From: Schleiferiaceae bacterium
GTDB lineage: Bacteria > Bacteroidota > Bacteroidia > Flavobacteriales > Schleiferiaceae
Assembly: GCA_018401735.1 (NCBI GenBank)
Contig: JAGYKI010000011.1
Span: 36,941 to 100,940 of the forward strand
DNA length: 64,000 nt
Reading direction: 5' to 3'
This document shows positions 33,162-42,701 of this stretch, piece by piece; within the stretch, counting starts at the first letter, position 1, and the number at the start of each line of letters is the position of its first letter. The notes beneath the pieces were generated by a model. It searched no databases, was not told the DNA's origin, and saw only the letters and a list, made by a program, of their open reading frames with translations. The position numbers and the translations under genes are program-made.

Positions 33162-33923
33162 TTAATTGTAATAGTATTCTTCCGTTTTGCCGCCCAAATA
33201 AATAGGTAAATACCACTTTAGTTTTAGGCTGTACAGAAGGTTTAAATTGATTTCATCACTAACAAATCCGCTAGGGTAATTGTAACGACGTAAATCTTGC
33301 GACCAAATTTCATTCACTTCAAAGGATAGCTTAAAGTTGATCAATTTGTTATTGGAAAGGTACATATAACCAATACTTTGAGTGGCTAAAAAGCCTCTAC
33401 TCATTCGGTCGTAGCCCGCTACATAATCATCAATCAATTGGGGCGAGTCGTTCCCTACATTATCGATATTGAGCCAATGCCAAGCATATCCAGCGCCAGC
33501 GCCTAATGACCAGCCTGAGTTTTGGTTTTTTTCAGGACTAAAAAAAAGTTTTTCCACCTGCAGGTTAAAATAAGTGCCGCGCTGATTGATGTTTATTTGT
33601 GCGTAGCTACCATTTGCGTTTAGTAATTGCCCGTTGCTCGTAGTAATTGCTTCTAAAATAGTACTGCGGTTATCTACCTCACCGCCAAAAAGATAATTCC
33701 ATTCGCCGCTGAGAATTATATTAGAAGAAAATTTTCGCCCTAGCGATGTGCTCAAACTGTAATTTTCCCTAAAGTTATCGGTCCAAGGGCCAGATGGTAT
33801 ATTGGTGGATAAGCCAATGCCAATTAGCCATGCTCGCTTACTTTCAAAGCCAGTTTGCGCTTGCGCAGATAGGCATGTAAAGAAAGATACTCCGATGAAA
33901 AAGTGAATTAATTTTATTTTCAT
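33162..33923 (-). CDS. Outer-membrane beta-barrel-like protein, unknown function
   Basis: 253 residues with signal peptide MKIKLIHFFIGVSFFTCLSA-QA. The rest alternates polar and aromatic residues in strands (AWLIGIGLSTNIPSGPW, YFNLQVEKLFF, GWSLGAGAGYAWHWL, LLYSLKLKWYLPIYLGG) as in small porin-like barrels. No named family is evident. It is first in the run with waaA and the cyclo-ligase and divergent from the sugar-nucleotide operon. A TACTTTTG box on its strand lies only eight bases before the ATG. Confidence 0.75.
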   Translation of the reverse strand: MKIKLIHFFIGVSFFTCLSAQAQTGFESKRAWLIGIGLSTNIPSGPWTDNFRENYSLSTSLGRKFSSNIILSGEWNYLFGGEVDNRSTILEAITTSNGQLLNANGSYAQININQRGTYFNLQVEKLFFSPEKNQNSGWSLGAGAGYAWHWLNIDNVGNDSPQLIDDYVAGYDRMSRGFLATQSIGYMYLSNNKLINFKLSFEVNEIWSQDLRRYNYPSGFVSDEINLNLLYSLKLKWYLPIYLGGKTEEYYYN

Positions 33924-33931
33924 AATTGTTA

Positions 33932-33939
33932 CAAAAGTA
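33932..33939 (-). promoter_or_regulatory. -7 box for the outer-membrane protein gene
   Basis: The minus strand reads TACTTTTG, a perfect TAnnTTTG, eight bases before the ATG at 33923. This implies a very short leader if used. Confidence 0.4.
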
Positions 33940-33962
33940 AGAGCCTTTAGCTTAATGCTATT

Positions 33963-33970
33963 TATCTTTG
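33963..33970 (+). promoter_or_regulatory. -7 box for the sugar-nucleotide operon
   Basis: TATCTTTG fits TAnnTTTG and ends 18 bases before the ATG at 33989. It overlaps an in-frame TTG at 33968, which therefore should not be the start. Confidence 0.5.
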
Positions 33971-33988
33971 TGGGAGATAATTTATTTT

Positions 33989-35131
33989 ATGTCAAAAATT
34001 CAAATGGTTGACCTGCTCAGCCAATACAATAAAATTAAGTCTCAAGTTGATAAAGCCATCCTTGATGTGGTAGAATCTTCTGCCTACATTAACGGCCCTG
34101 AGGTGAAATCATTTCAACAAGAGTTGGAAGATTACCTAAAAGTTAAACATGTGATCCCTTGCGCAAATGGCACTGACGCCTTACAGATTGCCATGATGGC
34201 CTTAGGTTTAAAGCCTGGTGATGAGGTTATTACCGCGACTTTTACTTATGTAGCGACTGCTGAAGTAATTGCGCTTCTTGGCTTAAAGCCAGTACTGGTA
34301 GATGTGGATGTTGATACTTTTGGCTTAAACCCAGATCAGGTTCGAGCCGCTATTACGCCCAAAACGAAAGCGATAGTTCCGGTGCATTTATTCGGTCAGT
34401 GTGCCAATATGGATGCCATTATGGAAATCGCTCAAGAGCATAAACTTTTTGTAGTGGAGGACACCGCACAGGCCATAGGCGCTTCTTACACTTTTAAGAA
34501 CGGTGAAACTAAAATGGCCGGTACCATGGGTGATATTGGTACAACTTCTTTCTTTCCGAGTAAAAATTTAGGCTGCTATGGCGATGGTGGTGCAATCTTT
34601 ACCAATAGCGATCATCTTGCTTCCGAGATGCGCATGATTGCCAATCACGGCCAGTCCGTACGCTATTATCATGATAGAATAGGGGTTAACTCGCGTTTAG
34701 ATTCCATTCAAGCCGCTATACTTCGTTGTAAGTTGCCACATTTGGACGCCTATTGCGATGCTCGTCGCGCGGCGGCAGATTTTTATGATAAGGCTTTTGC
34801 AGAAGTGCCAGAAATTAAAACTCCGGTTAGAGATGCGCAGTCCACCCACGTTTTTCATCAATATACTTTGCAATTAAGCGGAGCTGTTGGTAGAGACGCA
34901 TTAGTTGACTATCTTCAAACCCAAGAAATTCCTTGTATGATATATTATCCAGTGGCCTTACATATGCAAACAGCATATCGCGATGATCGCTATACGGACG
35001 GAAGTTTTCCTGTAACCGAATCTTTGGTGCAAAGTGTTTTTTCGCTTCCGATGCATACAGAATTAACCAATGAACAATTAACCAAAATCACCACGGCCGT
35101 GGTTGATTTTATTAAAAACAACCGAAAATGA
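33989..35131 (+). CDS. DegT/DnrJ/EryC1/StrS (WbpE-type) sugar aminotransferase
   Basis: A PLP enzyme that aminates a nucleotide-linked keto-sugar, for example a 3-keto or 4-keto hexose for LPS or capsule. Visible features are CANGTDALQIAMMALGLKPG, the helix VEDTAQAIGASY (PLP-stacking Asp), and the PLP Lys in SFFPSKNLGCYGDGGAI near residue 188. NHGQSVRYYHDRIGVNSRLD is the active-site loop of the partner subunit. I start at ATG 33989 (380 residues), since an upstream TTG overlaps a promoter box. It overlaps ugd by four bases (ATGA). Confidence 0.9.
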   Translation: MSKIQMVDLLSQYNKIKSQVDKAILDVVESSAYINGPEVKSFQQELEDYLKVKHVIPCANGTDALQIAMMALGLKPGDEVITATFTYVATAEVIALLGLKPVLVDVDVDTFGLNPDQVRAAITPKTKAIVPVHLFGQCANMDAIMEIAQEHKLFVVEDTAQAIGASYTFKNGETKMAGTMGDIGTTSFFPSKNLGCYGDGGAIFTNSDHLASEMRMIANHGQSVRYYHDRIGVNSRLDSIQAAILRCKLPHLDAYCDARRAAADFYDKAFAEVPEIKTPVRDAQSTHVFHQYTLQLSGAVGRDALVDYLQTQEIPCMIYYPVALHMQTAYRDDRYTDGSFPVTESLVQSVFSLPMHTELTNEQLTKITTAVVDFIKNNRK

Positions 35132-36447
35132 AAATCGTTATTGTCGGCACAGGCTATGTAGGCCTTGTTACTGGAACTTGCCTAGCAGAAGTGGGTATTG
35201 ACGTAATTTGCGTTGATGTAGATCAGAGGAAAATTGATAACCTTAAGAAGGGAATCTTACCGATTTACGAGCCAGGATTAGATAAATTAACCCAGCGGAA
35301 CCACGAAAAAGGTCGCTTGCAGTTTAGTACCAATTTGCCCGAAGCGATTAAAGATGCCGAAGCAGCTTTTATTGCGGTTGGAACTCCTCCTGGAGAAGAT
35401 GGCAGCGCTGATCTACAATACGTATTAGCGGTAGCACGGGAAATTGGCGAGAATATGAATAGCTACGGTGTGGTAATCACTAAATCGACCGTGCCCGTAG
35501 GAACCGCCGCCAAGGTGAAAAAAGAAATTCAAGATGCTTTAGATCGTCGCGGCTTAAAGCTGCAATTCGATGTGGCCTCTAACCCCGAATTCTTAAAAGA
35601 AGGGGCTGCAGTTAACGATTTCATGAAACCAGATCGAATCGTAGTGGGTATAGAGTCGGAGAATGCGCGTAAAGTTATTGAGAAGATTTATCATCCCTTT
35701 ACCCTAAACGGACATCCGGTAATTTTCATGGATGTGCCTTCTGCTGAAATGACAAAATATGCCGCCAACGCCATGTTAGCTACCAAAATTAGCTTTATGA
35801 ACGACATTGCGAATCTTTGCGAAATTATGGGGGCGGATGTAAACTTGGTGCGCAAAGGTATTGGCTCTGATCCGCGTATCGGCAACCGTTTTATTTATCC
35901 GGGAATCGGTTATGGTGGTAGCTGTTTTCCTAAAGATGTGAAAGCTCTGGTGCGCACCGCCCGTGAAAATGGTCATGAAATGCGCATCTTACAGGCAGTG
36001 GAAGATGTTAACGACGATCAAAAGTCTGTTCTCTTCAATAAGTTGATGAAGCGTTTTAATGGTGATATCAAAGGCAAGAAATTCGCTATGTGGGGATTGT
36101 CTTTTAAACCCAATACGGACGATATGCGTGAAGCTCCTTCCTTAGTTATTATCGATAAAATTATTGCCGCGGGTGGCTCGGTTGTCGCTTATGATCCGGT
36201 TGCAATGCCCGAAGCAAAACACATGATTGGTGATATCGTTGAATATGCCGATTCTGAATATGAGGCAGTTAAAGGTGCTGATGCACTTTTAGTGGTGACC
36301 GAATGGAGTGAATTTAGAGTGCCCGACTTTGAGGAAATCAAAGCTTCTTTGGTGAACCCAATCGTTTTCGACGGAAGAAATATTTTCAGTATTCAGCGTA
36401 TGGCTGACCTTGGTTTTGAGTACTACTGTATTGGTGTTAAATCGTAA
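35128..36447 (+). CDS. ugd: UDP-glucose 6-dehydrogenase
   Basis: It oxidises UDP-glucose to UDP-glucuronate with two NAD+. The NAD-binding start is MKIVIVGTGYVGLVTGTCLA, followed by STVPVGTA and FDVASNPEFLKEGAAVNDF. The catalytic Cys is in GIGYGGSCFPKDVKALV near residue 264, and the C-terminal domain has WGLSFKPNTDDMREAPSLV. 439 residues is normal. Its product feeds the next gene, UDP-glucuronate decarboxylase. Confidence 0.96.
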   Translation: MKIVIVGTGYVGLVTGTCLAEVGIDVICVDVDQRKIDNLKKGILPIYEPGLDKLTQRNHEKGRLQFSTNLPEAIKDAEAAFIAVGTPPGEDGSADLQYVLAVAREIGENMNSYGVVITKSTVPVGTAAKVKKEIQDALDRRGLKLQFDVASNPEFLKEGAAVNDFMKPDRIVVGIESENARKVIEKIYHPFTLNGHPVIFMDVPSAEMTKYAANAMLATKISFMNDIANLCEIMGADVNLVRKGIGSDPRIGNRFIYPGIGYGGSCFPKDVKALVRTARENGHEMRILQAVEDVNDDQKSVLFNKLMKRFNGDIKGKKFAMWGLSFKPNTDDMREAPSLVIIDKIIAAGGSVVAYDPVAMPEAKHMIGDIVEYADSEYEAVKGADALLVVTEWSEFRVPDFEEIKASLVNPIVFDGRNIFSIQRMADLGFEYYCIGVKS

Positions 36448-36457
36448 GTAAAAAATT

Positions 36458-37447
36458 ATGAAAAGAGTTTTAATAACTGGTGCAGCAGGATTTTTAGGTT
36501 CTCACCTTTGCGATCGTTTTATTAAAGAAGGCTTTCAGGTTGTTGGGATGGACAACCTAATTACGGGTGATCTTAAAAACATTGAGCACCTTTTTGGACT
36601 GAAGGAATTTGAATTCTATCACAATGATGTTTCCAATTTCATTCACGTACCCGGTCAGCTGGATTATATCATGCACTTTGCTTCACCGGCTAGTCCCATC
36701 GATTATCTTAAAATTCCGATCCAAACTTTAAAGGTTGGCTCTTTAGGCATTCATAACTGCCTTGGTTTGGCTATGGCCAAGAAGGCGCGCTTAATTATCG
36801 CTTCTACCTCCGAGGTTTATGGTGATCCACAAGTACACCCGCAAACGGAAGAGTACTGGGGGCACGTAAATCCAGTGGGACCGAGAGGAGTTTACGATGA
36901 AGCCAAACGTTTCCAAGAGGCCATGACTATGGCTTACCATACTTACCACGGTTTAGAAACGCGCATTGTCCGCATCTTTAATACTTACGGTCCGCGGATG
37001 CGTTTAAATGATGGCCGTGTTTTGCCCGCTTTTATTGGTCAGGCTCTACGCGGTGAGGATCTTACCATCTTTGGTGATGGTTCGCAAACCCGTTCTTTCT
37101 GCTACGTTGATGATTTAGTAGAAGGTATTTACCGCTTATTGATGAGCGATTACGCAGGGCCAGTAAACATCGGTAACCCCGATGAAATTACCATCGGTCA
37201 GTTTGCGGAAGAAATCATTAAACTTACTGGTACGGATCAAAAAGTGATTTATAAAGATCTTCCAAAGGACGATCCAACCCAAAGACAACCCAATATTACC
37301 AAGGCAAGAGAAATTTTAGGCTGGGAGCCTAAAGTGAGCCGCGAAGAAGGTTTGAAAATTACTTATGAGTACTTTAAGTCTTTACCTGAAGAGGAGCTTT
37401 ACAAAAAGGAGCACAAAGACTTCAAGGATTATTCAAGACAAAAATAA
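36458..37447 (+). CDS. UDP-glucuronate decarboxylase (UDP-xylose synthase), SDR family
   Basis: It converts UDP-glucuronate to UDP-xylose. The Rossmann motif is [32 protein letters not shown] is highly diagnostic for UXS, the active-site Thr/Ser region is [15 protein letters not shown], and the Tyr-x3-Lys is in [35 protein letters not shown] and [19 protein letters not shown] complete the fold. 329 residues, 10 bases after ugd. Together they give a UDP-Glc to UDP-Xyl route. Confidence 0.94.
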   Translation: MKRVLITGAAGFLGSHLCDRFIKEGFQVVGMDNLITGDLKNIEHLFGLKEFEFYHNDVSNFIHVPGQLDYIMHFASPASPIDYLKIPIQTLKVGSLGIHNCLGLAMAKKARLIIASTSEVYGDPQVHPQTEEYWGHVNPVGPRGVYDEAKRFQEAMTMAYHTYHGLETRIVRIFNTYGPRMRLNDGRVLPAFIGQALRGEDLTIFGDGSQTRSFCYVDDLVEGIYRLLMSDYAGPVNIGNPDEITIGQFAEEIIKLTGTDQKVIYKDLPKDDPTQRQPNITKAREILGWEPKVSREEGLKITYEYFKSLPEEELYKKEHKDFKDYSRQK

Positions 37448-37452
37448 TTGGC

Positions 37453-38472
37453 ATGGCTAAAATTCTAGTAACGGGTGGTTTAGGTTTTATTGGTTCGCAC
37501 ACTGTGGTAGAGCTGATAAATGCTGGACACGAAGCCGTAATTGTCGATGATTTAAGTAATTCTAGTGCAGTGGTTCTCGACGGTATCGAAAGCATTACCG
37601 GCACTCGACCTAAGTTTTACCGCGTAGATTTAAAGAATAAAGCTGAGGTTCACCAATTCTTTAATAATCACAATGACTTGGACGGAATAATCCATTTTGC
37701 AGCTTTTAAAGCTGTTGGTGAATCGGTTGCCAAACCCTTGGAATACTATGAAAATAACATAGGTTCACTGGTTTATATCCTACAGGAGATACGTGACTTA
37801 AGTCTCAATAATTTTATTTTCAGCAGCAGCTGCACGGTTTATGGTCAAGCTGATGAACTACCTATAACAGAGCACAGCCCCGTTAAACCAGCCATGTCTC
37901 CTTATGGAAATACCAAGCAAATTGGAGAAGAGGTAATTAAAGATGCCATTAATGCGCATGGCTTTAATGCCATCTCTTTGCGCTATTTTAATCCCGTAGG
38001 AGCACATCCATCGGCAGAAATCGGTGAGTCACCTTTAGGCGTACCTTTAAATTTAGTTCCTTTTGTAACCCAAACTGCGGCTGGCATACGCCAACAATTG
38101 TCGGTATTTGGCAACGATTACGAAACTAGAGATGGTACCAATGAGCGCGATTATATCCACGTGGTAGATGTAGCGAAAGCCCACGTTATTGCGGTGGAAC
38201 GGTTATTAGGATCCAAGAATCTGTCCAATTATGAGGTCTTCAATTTAGGTACGGGAACGGGAAGCACTGTTTTGGAAGTAATCCAATCATTCGAACGCGT
38301 TTCTGGCGAAAGCCTAAACTATAAAATCGTGGACCGCCGACCAGGCGATGTTACCGCCGCTTACGCAGATACCACCAAAGCCAATGCCGAGCTAGGTTGG
38401 AAAACAGAAAAAACATTAGATGATGCCATGACAGATGCCTGGCGTTGGGAAAAGAAAATTAGAAATATTTAA
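37453..38472 (+). CDS. galE: UDP-glucose 4-epimerase
   Basis: It interconverts UDP-Glc and UDP-Gal (or the GlcNAc forms). GGLGFIGSHTVVELINAGHE binds NAD. IIHFAAFKAVGESVAKPLEY is the GalE signature, FSSSCTVYGQ has the catalytic Ser, and SPYGNTKQIGEEV has Tyr-x3-Lys. LRYFNPVGAHPSAEIGE and RDGTNERDYIHVVDVA are both typical. 339 residues, five bases after the UXS gene. Confidence 0.95.
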   Translation: MAKILVTGGLGFIGSHTVVELINAGHEAVIVDDLSNSSAVVLDGIESITGTRPKFYRVDLKNKAEVHQFFNNHNDLDGIIHFAAFKAVGESVAKPLEYYENNIGSLVYILQEIRDLSLNNFIFSSSCTVYGQADELPITEHSPVKPAMSPYGNTKQIGEEVIKDAINAHGFNAISLRYFNPVGAHPSAEIGESPLGVPLNLVPFVTQTAAGIRQQLSVFGNDYETRDGTNERDYIHVVDVAKAHVIAVERLLGSKNLSNYEVFNLGTGTGSTVLEVIQSFERVSGESLNYKIVDRRPGDVTAAYADTTKANAELGWKTEKTLDDAMTDAWRWEKKIRNI

Positions 38473-38474
38473 GC

Positions 38475-39533
38475 ATGAGCGGAAAAAAGATATTAATTAC
38501 GGGCGGAGCAGGTTTTATTGGCTCTCACGTAGTACGATTATTTGTAAATAAATACCCCGAGTATGAAATTTACAATCTCGATTTACTCACTTATGCGGGT
38601 AATCTAGAAAACCTCAAGGATATTGAGGATAAGCCCAATTATCATTTTGTTAAAGCAGATATCGTAGATGGCGCTGCCATGGATGCGCTATTTGCCGAAC
38701 ATAAGTTTGAAGGAGTATTACATCTCGCAGCCGAAAGTCACGTAGATCGTTCTATTACCGATCCTTTGGCTTTTGTGCGCACGAATGTTATTGGCACTGT
38801 TAATTTACTCAACTCTTTCCGAAATACTTGGAAGGGTAATTTTGAAGGCAAACGCTTTTACCATATTAGTACCGATGAAGTATATGGAACTTTAGGAGCG
38901 GAAGGTTTATTTGAAGAAACTACGCCTTACGATCCAAATTCACCTTATTCGGCTTCTAAAGCTAGTTCCGACCACTTCGTGCGTGCTTATGGTGAAACCT
39001 ACGGTCTGCCTTATGTTATTACCAATTGCAGTAATAATTATGGGCCTAACCAGTTTCCAGAGAAATTAGTGCCCTTGTTCTTTCACAATGTGCTTAATAA
39101 TAAGCCTTTACCGGTGTACGGCGATGGAAAATATACCCGTGATTGGCTTTATGTAGTGGATCACGCGCGGGCTATCGACTTAGTTTATCACGAGGGAAAA
39201 AATGCCGAGACCTATAATATCGGTGGTTTTAACGAGTGGCAAAACATTGAGTTAATTAAGGTGCTTTGTAAGCAGATGGATGAGAAACTAGGGCGTGAGG
39301 CAGGTACCTCAGTAAAACTAATTACCTATGTAACCGACCGCCCTGGTCACGATCGTCGTTATGCTATTGATGCCACTAAGATTAATAAAGAATTAGGCTG
39401 GGCACCTTCGGTAACTTTCGAAGAAGGCTTAGCGGAAACTATCGATTGGTACTTATCAAATGAGGATTGGCTAAAGAATGTTACTTCGGGCGATTACCAA
39501 AAGTATTATAGCGATATGTATCAAGATCGTTAG
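38475..39533 (+). CDS. rfbB: dTDP-glucose 4,6-dehydratase
   Basis: It forms dTDP-4-keto-6-deoxyglucose, precursor of rhamnose and other deoxy-sugars. ITGGAGFIGSHVVRLFVNKY is the start, LHLAAESHVDRSITDPLAFV is diagnostic, and the catalytic Thr-Asp-Glu is in YHISTDEVYGTLG with Tyr-x3-Lys in NSPYSASKASSDHFV. 352 residues. It is last in the five-gene operon and has a terminator behind it. The other rml genes (rfbA, C, D) are not in the window. Confidence 0.95.
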   Translation: MSGKKILITGGAGFIGSHVVRLFVNKYPEYEIYNLDLLTYAGNLENLKDIEDKPNYHFVKADIVDGAAMDALFAEHKFEGVLHLAAESHVDRSITDPLAFVRTNVIGTVNLLNSFRNTWKGNFEGKRFYHISTDEVYGTLGAEGLFEETTPYDPNSPYSASKASSDHFVRAYGETYGLPYVITNCSNNYGPNQFPEKLVPLFFHNVLNNKPLPVYGDGKYTRDWLYVVDHARAIDLVYHEGKNAETYNIGGFNEWQNIELIKVLCKQMDEKLGREAGTSVKLITYVTDRPGHDRRYAIDATKINKELGWAPSVTFEEGLAETIDWYLSNEDWLKNVTSGDYQKYYSDMYQDR

Positions 39534-39560
39534 ATCCTAAAATCTCAATTCAAGAATTTA

Positions 39561-39593
39561 TCCCTAGTAAAGCATTTTACTGGGGATTTTTTA
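39561..39593 (+). terminator. Terminator of the sugar-nucleotide operon
   Basis: TCCCTAGTAAA-GCAT-TTTACTGGGGA stem with one T-G pair, followed by TTTTTTATT, 27 bases after the rfbB stop. The end also touches the convergent M16 gene stop. Confidence 0.88.
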
Positions 39594-40829
39594 TTCCTGC
39601 ACCTCGGTATTACGGAAATAAAGACTACTAAAGGTATCGGTTTGGAAAATCTCATTCGCCACTTGCATTAGAGTTTCAGCAGTGGTATTTTCAACATCTT
39701 GTACAATTTCTTCGAAGCTTTCGATATGATCGTGGAAAAGCAGCGACTTACCAAAGGATAGCATAAGGGCATTGTTGTTTTCTTGCGCCATCGCTAATTG
39801 ACCTAAAATCTGCTTTTTCGCTTTGCTTAATTGTAAAACGCCCAACTTCTGCTCGCGTAATTTGCGCAATTCTTTATCTACTAGTTTTACGGTGCGGTCT
39901 GCGGTTCCAGGGTCGGTGCCCAGATAGATTCCAAAAAGACCCGTGTCGATATAAGGATGGTAAAAAGATTCTAAGTGGTAAGTGAAACCATACTTTTCGC
40001 GAATATTTAAATTCAAGCGTGAGTTCATGCCTGGTCCTCCTAAGAGGTTATTGAGGATAGCCATAGGGCGCATCATTTCGTCTTTGGCGGGATAAGCCCT
40101 CGTGCCTAAAATAACATGGGTTTGATAACCAGGTCGGCTCACTGATTTTTGACTAGGAACATAAAGTTCGGGGCTAATAATTTCGCGGTCACCCGAACCA
40201 AATTCAAGGTTTTGGATTTGTTGCTCTAAAAGTTGCTCCAGCTTATTTCTCGAAATATTACCGATTGAACTGAAAACCATGCGGTTTTTGCTGTAGTTCC
40301 TTTCAATAAAATCTAGAATATGCTGACGTTCAAAAGATTTAACACTTTCTACTGTTCCTAAAATATTATTTCCAAGGGGATGATTGGGGAAAATTTGCTC
40401 TTCAAAATCATCGAAAATACTATCGGCAGGCGTGTCCTTATAAGAATTAATTTCATCAATAATCACTTCTTTTTCCTTAAGGCATTCCTTCTCTGGAAAG
40501 GTGCTTCGAAAAGCGATATCGGAGATTAAATCAATGGCCCGTTTATAGTCGGCGCTAAGAAAGGAACAGTGAATAACCGTTTCTTCCTTAGAGGTAAAGG
40601 CATTAAGATCGCCACCCACATCTTCCATGCGGCTTAGGATGTGATAGGCCTTACGTTTTTCGGTACCTTTAAAAAGGCAATGCTCAATATAGTGGGCTAA
40701 TCCTTGCTCGTGTTCAAGTTCATCTCTGGAGCCAGCGGCAACAAGGAAACCAATATGGGCAATGGGACTATTTACCTGGTGATGTACCACGCGAATACCA
40801 TTGCTTAACTCAAAAATTTCGAGTTTCAT
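39591..40829 (-). CDS. M16 (insulinase/pitrilysin) family zinc protease
   Basis: A processing-peptidase-like zinc protease. The inverted zinc motif H-x-x-E-H is in GLAHYIEHCLFKG near residues 45-49. The third ligand Glu is probably in KEVIIDEINSYKDT (about 120-125). LGGPGMNSRLNLNIREKYG and TYHLESFYHPYIDTGLFGIY make up the second M16 domain. 412 residues, one M16 pair. There is no signal peptide at the N-terminus (MKLEIFELSNGIRV), so it is probably cytoplasmic. It has its own consensus promoter. Confidence 0.93.
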   Translation of the reverse strand: MKLEIFELSNGIRVVHHQVNSPIAHIGFLVAAGSRDELEHEQGLAHYIEHCLFKGTEKRKAYHILSRMEDVGGDLNAFTSKEETVIHCSFLSADYKRAIDLISDIAFRSTFPEKECLKEKEVIIDEINSYKDTPADSIFDDFEEQIFPNHPLGNNILGTVESVKSFERQHILDFIERNYSKNRMVFSSIGNISRNKLEQLLEQQIQNLEFGSGDREIISPELYVPSQKSVSRPGYQTHVILGTRAYPAKDEMMRPMAILNNLLGGPGMNSRLNLNIREKYGFTYHLESFYHPYIDTGLFGIYLGTDPGTADRTVKLVDKELRKLREQKLGVLQLSKAKKQILGQLAMAQENNNALMLSFGKSLLFHDHIESFEEIVQDVENTTAETLMQVANEIFQTDTFSSLYFRNTEVQE

Positions 40830-40849
40830 TAAAGAAAATTAAATGCCTG

Positions 40850-40880
40850 CAAAGCTAGGCTTTAATGCGCGGCTACCAAA
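40850..40880 (-). promoter_or_regulatory. Consensus Bacteroidota promoter of the M16 protease gene
   Basis: On the minus strand TTTG (40877-40880), exactly 19 bases, then TAGCTTTG (40850-40857). This is a full match to TTTG-N19-TAnnTTTG, 20 bases before the ATG. It overlaps nothing else and sits between the LytTR regulator stop and the protease. Confidence 0.75.
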
Positions 40881-40886
40881 TAGAAA

Positions 40887-41642
40887 TCAGCTATCAAGCC
40901 AAGCCTTAAAGGAAGCGGTTTTATCGCGACTAACGAAAATGTCTTTATCCTTGCAATTGCGTAAAGTTAGACGTAATCGGCTACCGCTGTAAGACTGCAT
41001 CTCTGCAATACTAGCTAGGCCTACTAAATACCCTCGGTTTACGCGGTAAAAGCGTTCGGGGTCGAGGTAGCTTTCAATTTGATCGAGGCTTTGATCGATA
41101 ATAAACTGTGTTCCTTCTTTATTTTGAAGAAAGGAACTACCGCCGCTACTTACAAAAAAGTCGATATCCTTTACTTCCACCAACACTAGCTTTTCCGATT
41201 GCCTTAGTACAAAGCGTTCTTTTAACTTCTTGGCTTTGGGTTCTAGTAGCTCTTTCAATAAGTCCCCATCTAGGGAAACCGGGCTTTGGCGTAACTTTAT
41301 AAATTTGGCGATGGCCTTATAAAGTTCTTCGGGGTCAATAGGTTTTAAAAGATAATCGATGCTATTTACCTTAAAAGCTTCTAAGGCGTACTGATCATAA
41401 GCAGTGCAAAAGATGATAGGAACATCGATCGGCCTATCTTTAAAAATGGCGAAGCTCGGTCCGTCGGCCAGATGAATGTCTAGAAATATAAGGTCTGGAT
41501 TGGGATTTTTATTGAGCCAAGCGATGCTTTCTTCAATACTCGATAGAGGACCATGGATCTGGGCATCAGGCAGAGCATTTTTTAATAAGCGTTCCAATTG
41601 TTTGGCTGCAGGAATTTCGTCTTCAATTATAAGTACTTGCAT
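40887..41642 (-). CDS. LytTR-type response regulator
   Basis: A receiver domain (residues 1-115; DLIFLDIHLADGPSFAIF with the phosphoacceptor Asp near 55, Thr in FCTAYDQYALEAF, Lys in YLLKPIDPEEL) is followed by a LytTR DNA-binding domain (about 145-245; FVLRQSEKLVLVEVKDIDFF, RFYRVNRGYLVGLASIAEM). It follows the sensor kinase by one base. Such pairs usually control a nearby or single target; the small TPR-like secreted gene upstream in the same operon is a candidate (inference). Confidence 0.94.
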   Translation of the reverse strand: MQVLIIEDEIPAAKQLERLLKNALPDAQIHGPLSSIEESIAWLNKNPNPDLIFLDIHLADGPSFAIFKDRPIDVPIIFCTAYDQYALEAFKVNSIDYLLKPIDPEELYKAIAKFIKLRQSPVSLDGDLLKELLEPKAKKLKERFVLRQSEKLVLVEVKDIDFFVSSGGSSFLQNKEGTQFIIDQSLDQIESYLDPERFYRVNRGYLVGLASIAEMQSYSGSRLRLTLRNCKDKDIFVSRDKTASFKAWLDS

Positions 41643-41643
41643 G

Positions 41644-42693
41644 TTAATCTTTAGAAATTAAGGGTAGTTTAACAAGAAAGTCTCTCTCACTTTCTTCAAT
41701 TTGAACTTCTTCTTTGTTTAATAATCGATAACGAGCCTTGATATTACTAAGCCCGATGCCTGAACTTTCTGCTGGGCTTAGGCGCTTTTGCAGATTATTG
41801 CTCACCAAAAGTTGTTGATTCTCTTGCGAAATTTTAAGAACTAAAGGCGAATCACTTTTTAACTGATTATGCTTGAGGGCATTTTCTAAAAGTAATTGCA
41901 AAGTCATGGGCGGAATCAATGCATTATCATCAAGGTCTTCAGCAATTTCTAGTTGGAGGCTATTCGGGTGAAAGCGACCTTCTTGCAAGCTCCAATAATC
42001 ACGGGCAAATTTTAATTCTTGCTTCAAACTTACCAAATCCTCATTTTGCACTTCTAAAACGTAGCGGTAAAATTTGCTTAAACGCTGAATATAGGCTGCT
42101 GCCAGATCGGCATCTTCGTAAACCATATTTGTTAGCGCATTAAAAGAATTAAAGAGAAAATGCGGATTAAGTTGATCTTTAAGCATTCTTACTTCTCCGC
42201 GGTAGCGTTCAGTTTCTAGTTTTTGCGTTCTTACCGCCGCTTCTTTCAAACGAATTAGAAATCCTTGCGAAATAAAAAAAGCGGTAACTCCATAGCCAAC
42301 ATAAAGAGGATACTGTGCATAAGTGGCGAGAGTTTTCCAAGGAAAATTACGGTAATCAATTTTATCGAAAAGCGTGTAGAAAAGAACGTTCATGAGGTAG
42401 GAAGCAGTAAAGCCAAGCAGGGTTACCCCGATAATTTCAAAGAATAATCTTCGTCCAGCATTTTCTAGCCAAGGAAAATAACGATCTAAAATTCTTTCGT
42501 TTATACCTACGGCTATGCTAATTCCGCAAGACATCATAAAACCGTAGAGAATATCGTCCCAAATATTCAGCCAACCTGATGGAGAAAAATATTTGTCACC
42601 AGCATAGAACATAGGTATACAAAAGCCTATTAAGGCATTAATGCCGAACCATTTTAATAGTTTCTTAGAATCGAGGAGTGCTGCTTGGCTCAT
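41644..42693 (-). CDS. LytS/YehU-type sensor histidine kinase (His_kinase, PF06580)
   Basis: Four hydrophobic segments (residues about 14-145) are followed by a coiled linker and the H-box QLNPHFLFNSFNALTNMVYE (phosphorylated His near 176). The ATPase half has LIPPMTLQLLLENALKHNQL (N-box) and SSGIGLSNIKARYRLL (G-box). 349 residues. It pairs with the LytTR regulator one base downstream. The ATG lies nine bases after the small secreted-protein gene. Confidence 0.94.
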   Translation of the reverse strand: MSQAALLDSKKLLKWFGINALIGFCIPMFYAGDKYFSPSGWLNIWDDILYGFMMSCGISIAVGINERILDRYFPWLENAGRRLFFEIIGVTLLGFTASYLMNVLFYTLFDKIDYRNFPWKTLATYAQYPLYVGYGVTAFFISQGFLIRLKEAAVRTQKLETERYRGEVRMLKDQLNPHFLFNSFNALTNMVYEDADLAAAYIQRLSKFYRYVLEVQNEDLVSLKQELKFARDYWSLQEGRFHPNSLQLEIAEDLDDNALIPPMTLQLLLENALKHNQLKSDSPLVLKISQENQQLLVSNNLQKRLSPAESSGIGLSNIKARYRLLNKEEVQIEESERDFLVKLPLISKD

Positions 42694-42701
42694 GCTGCAA
42701 A

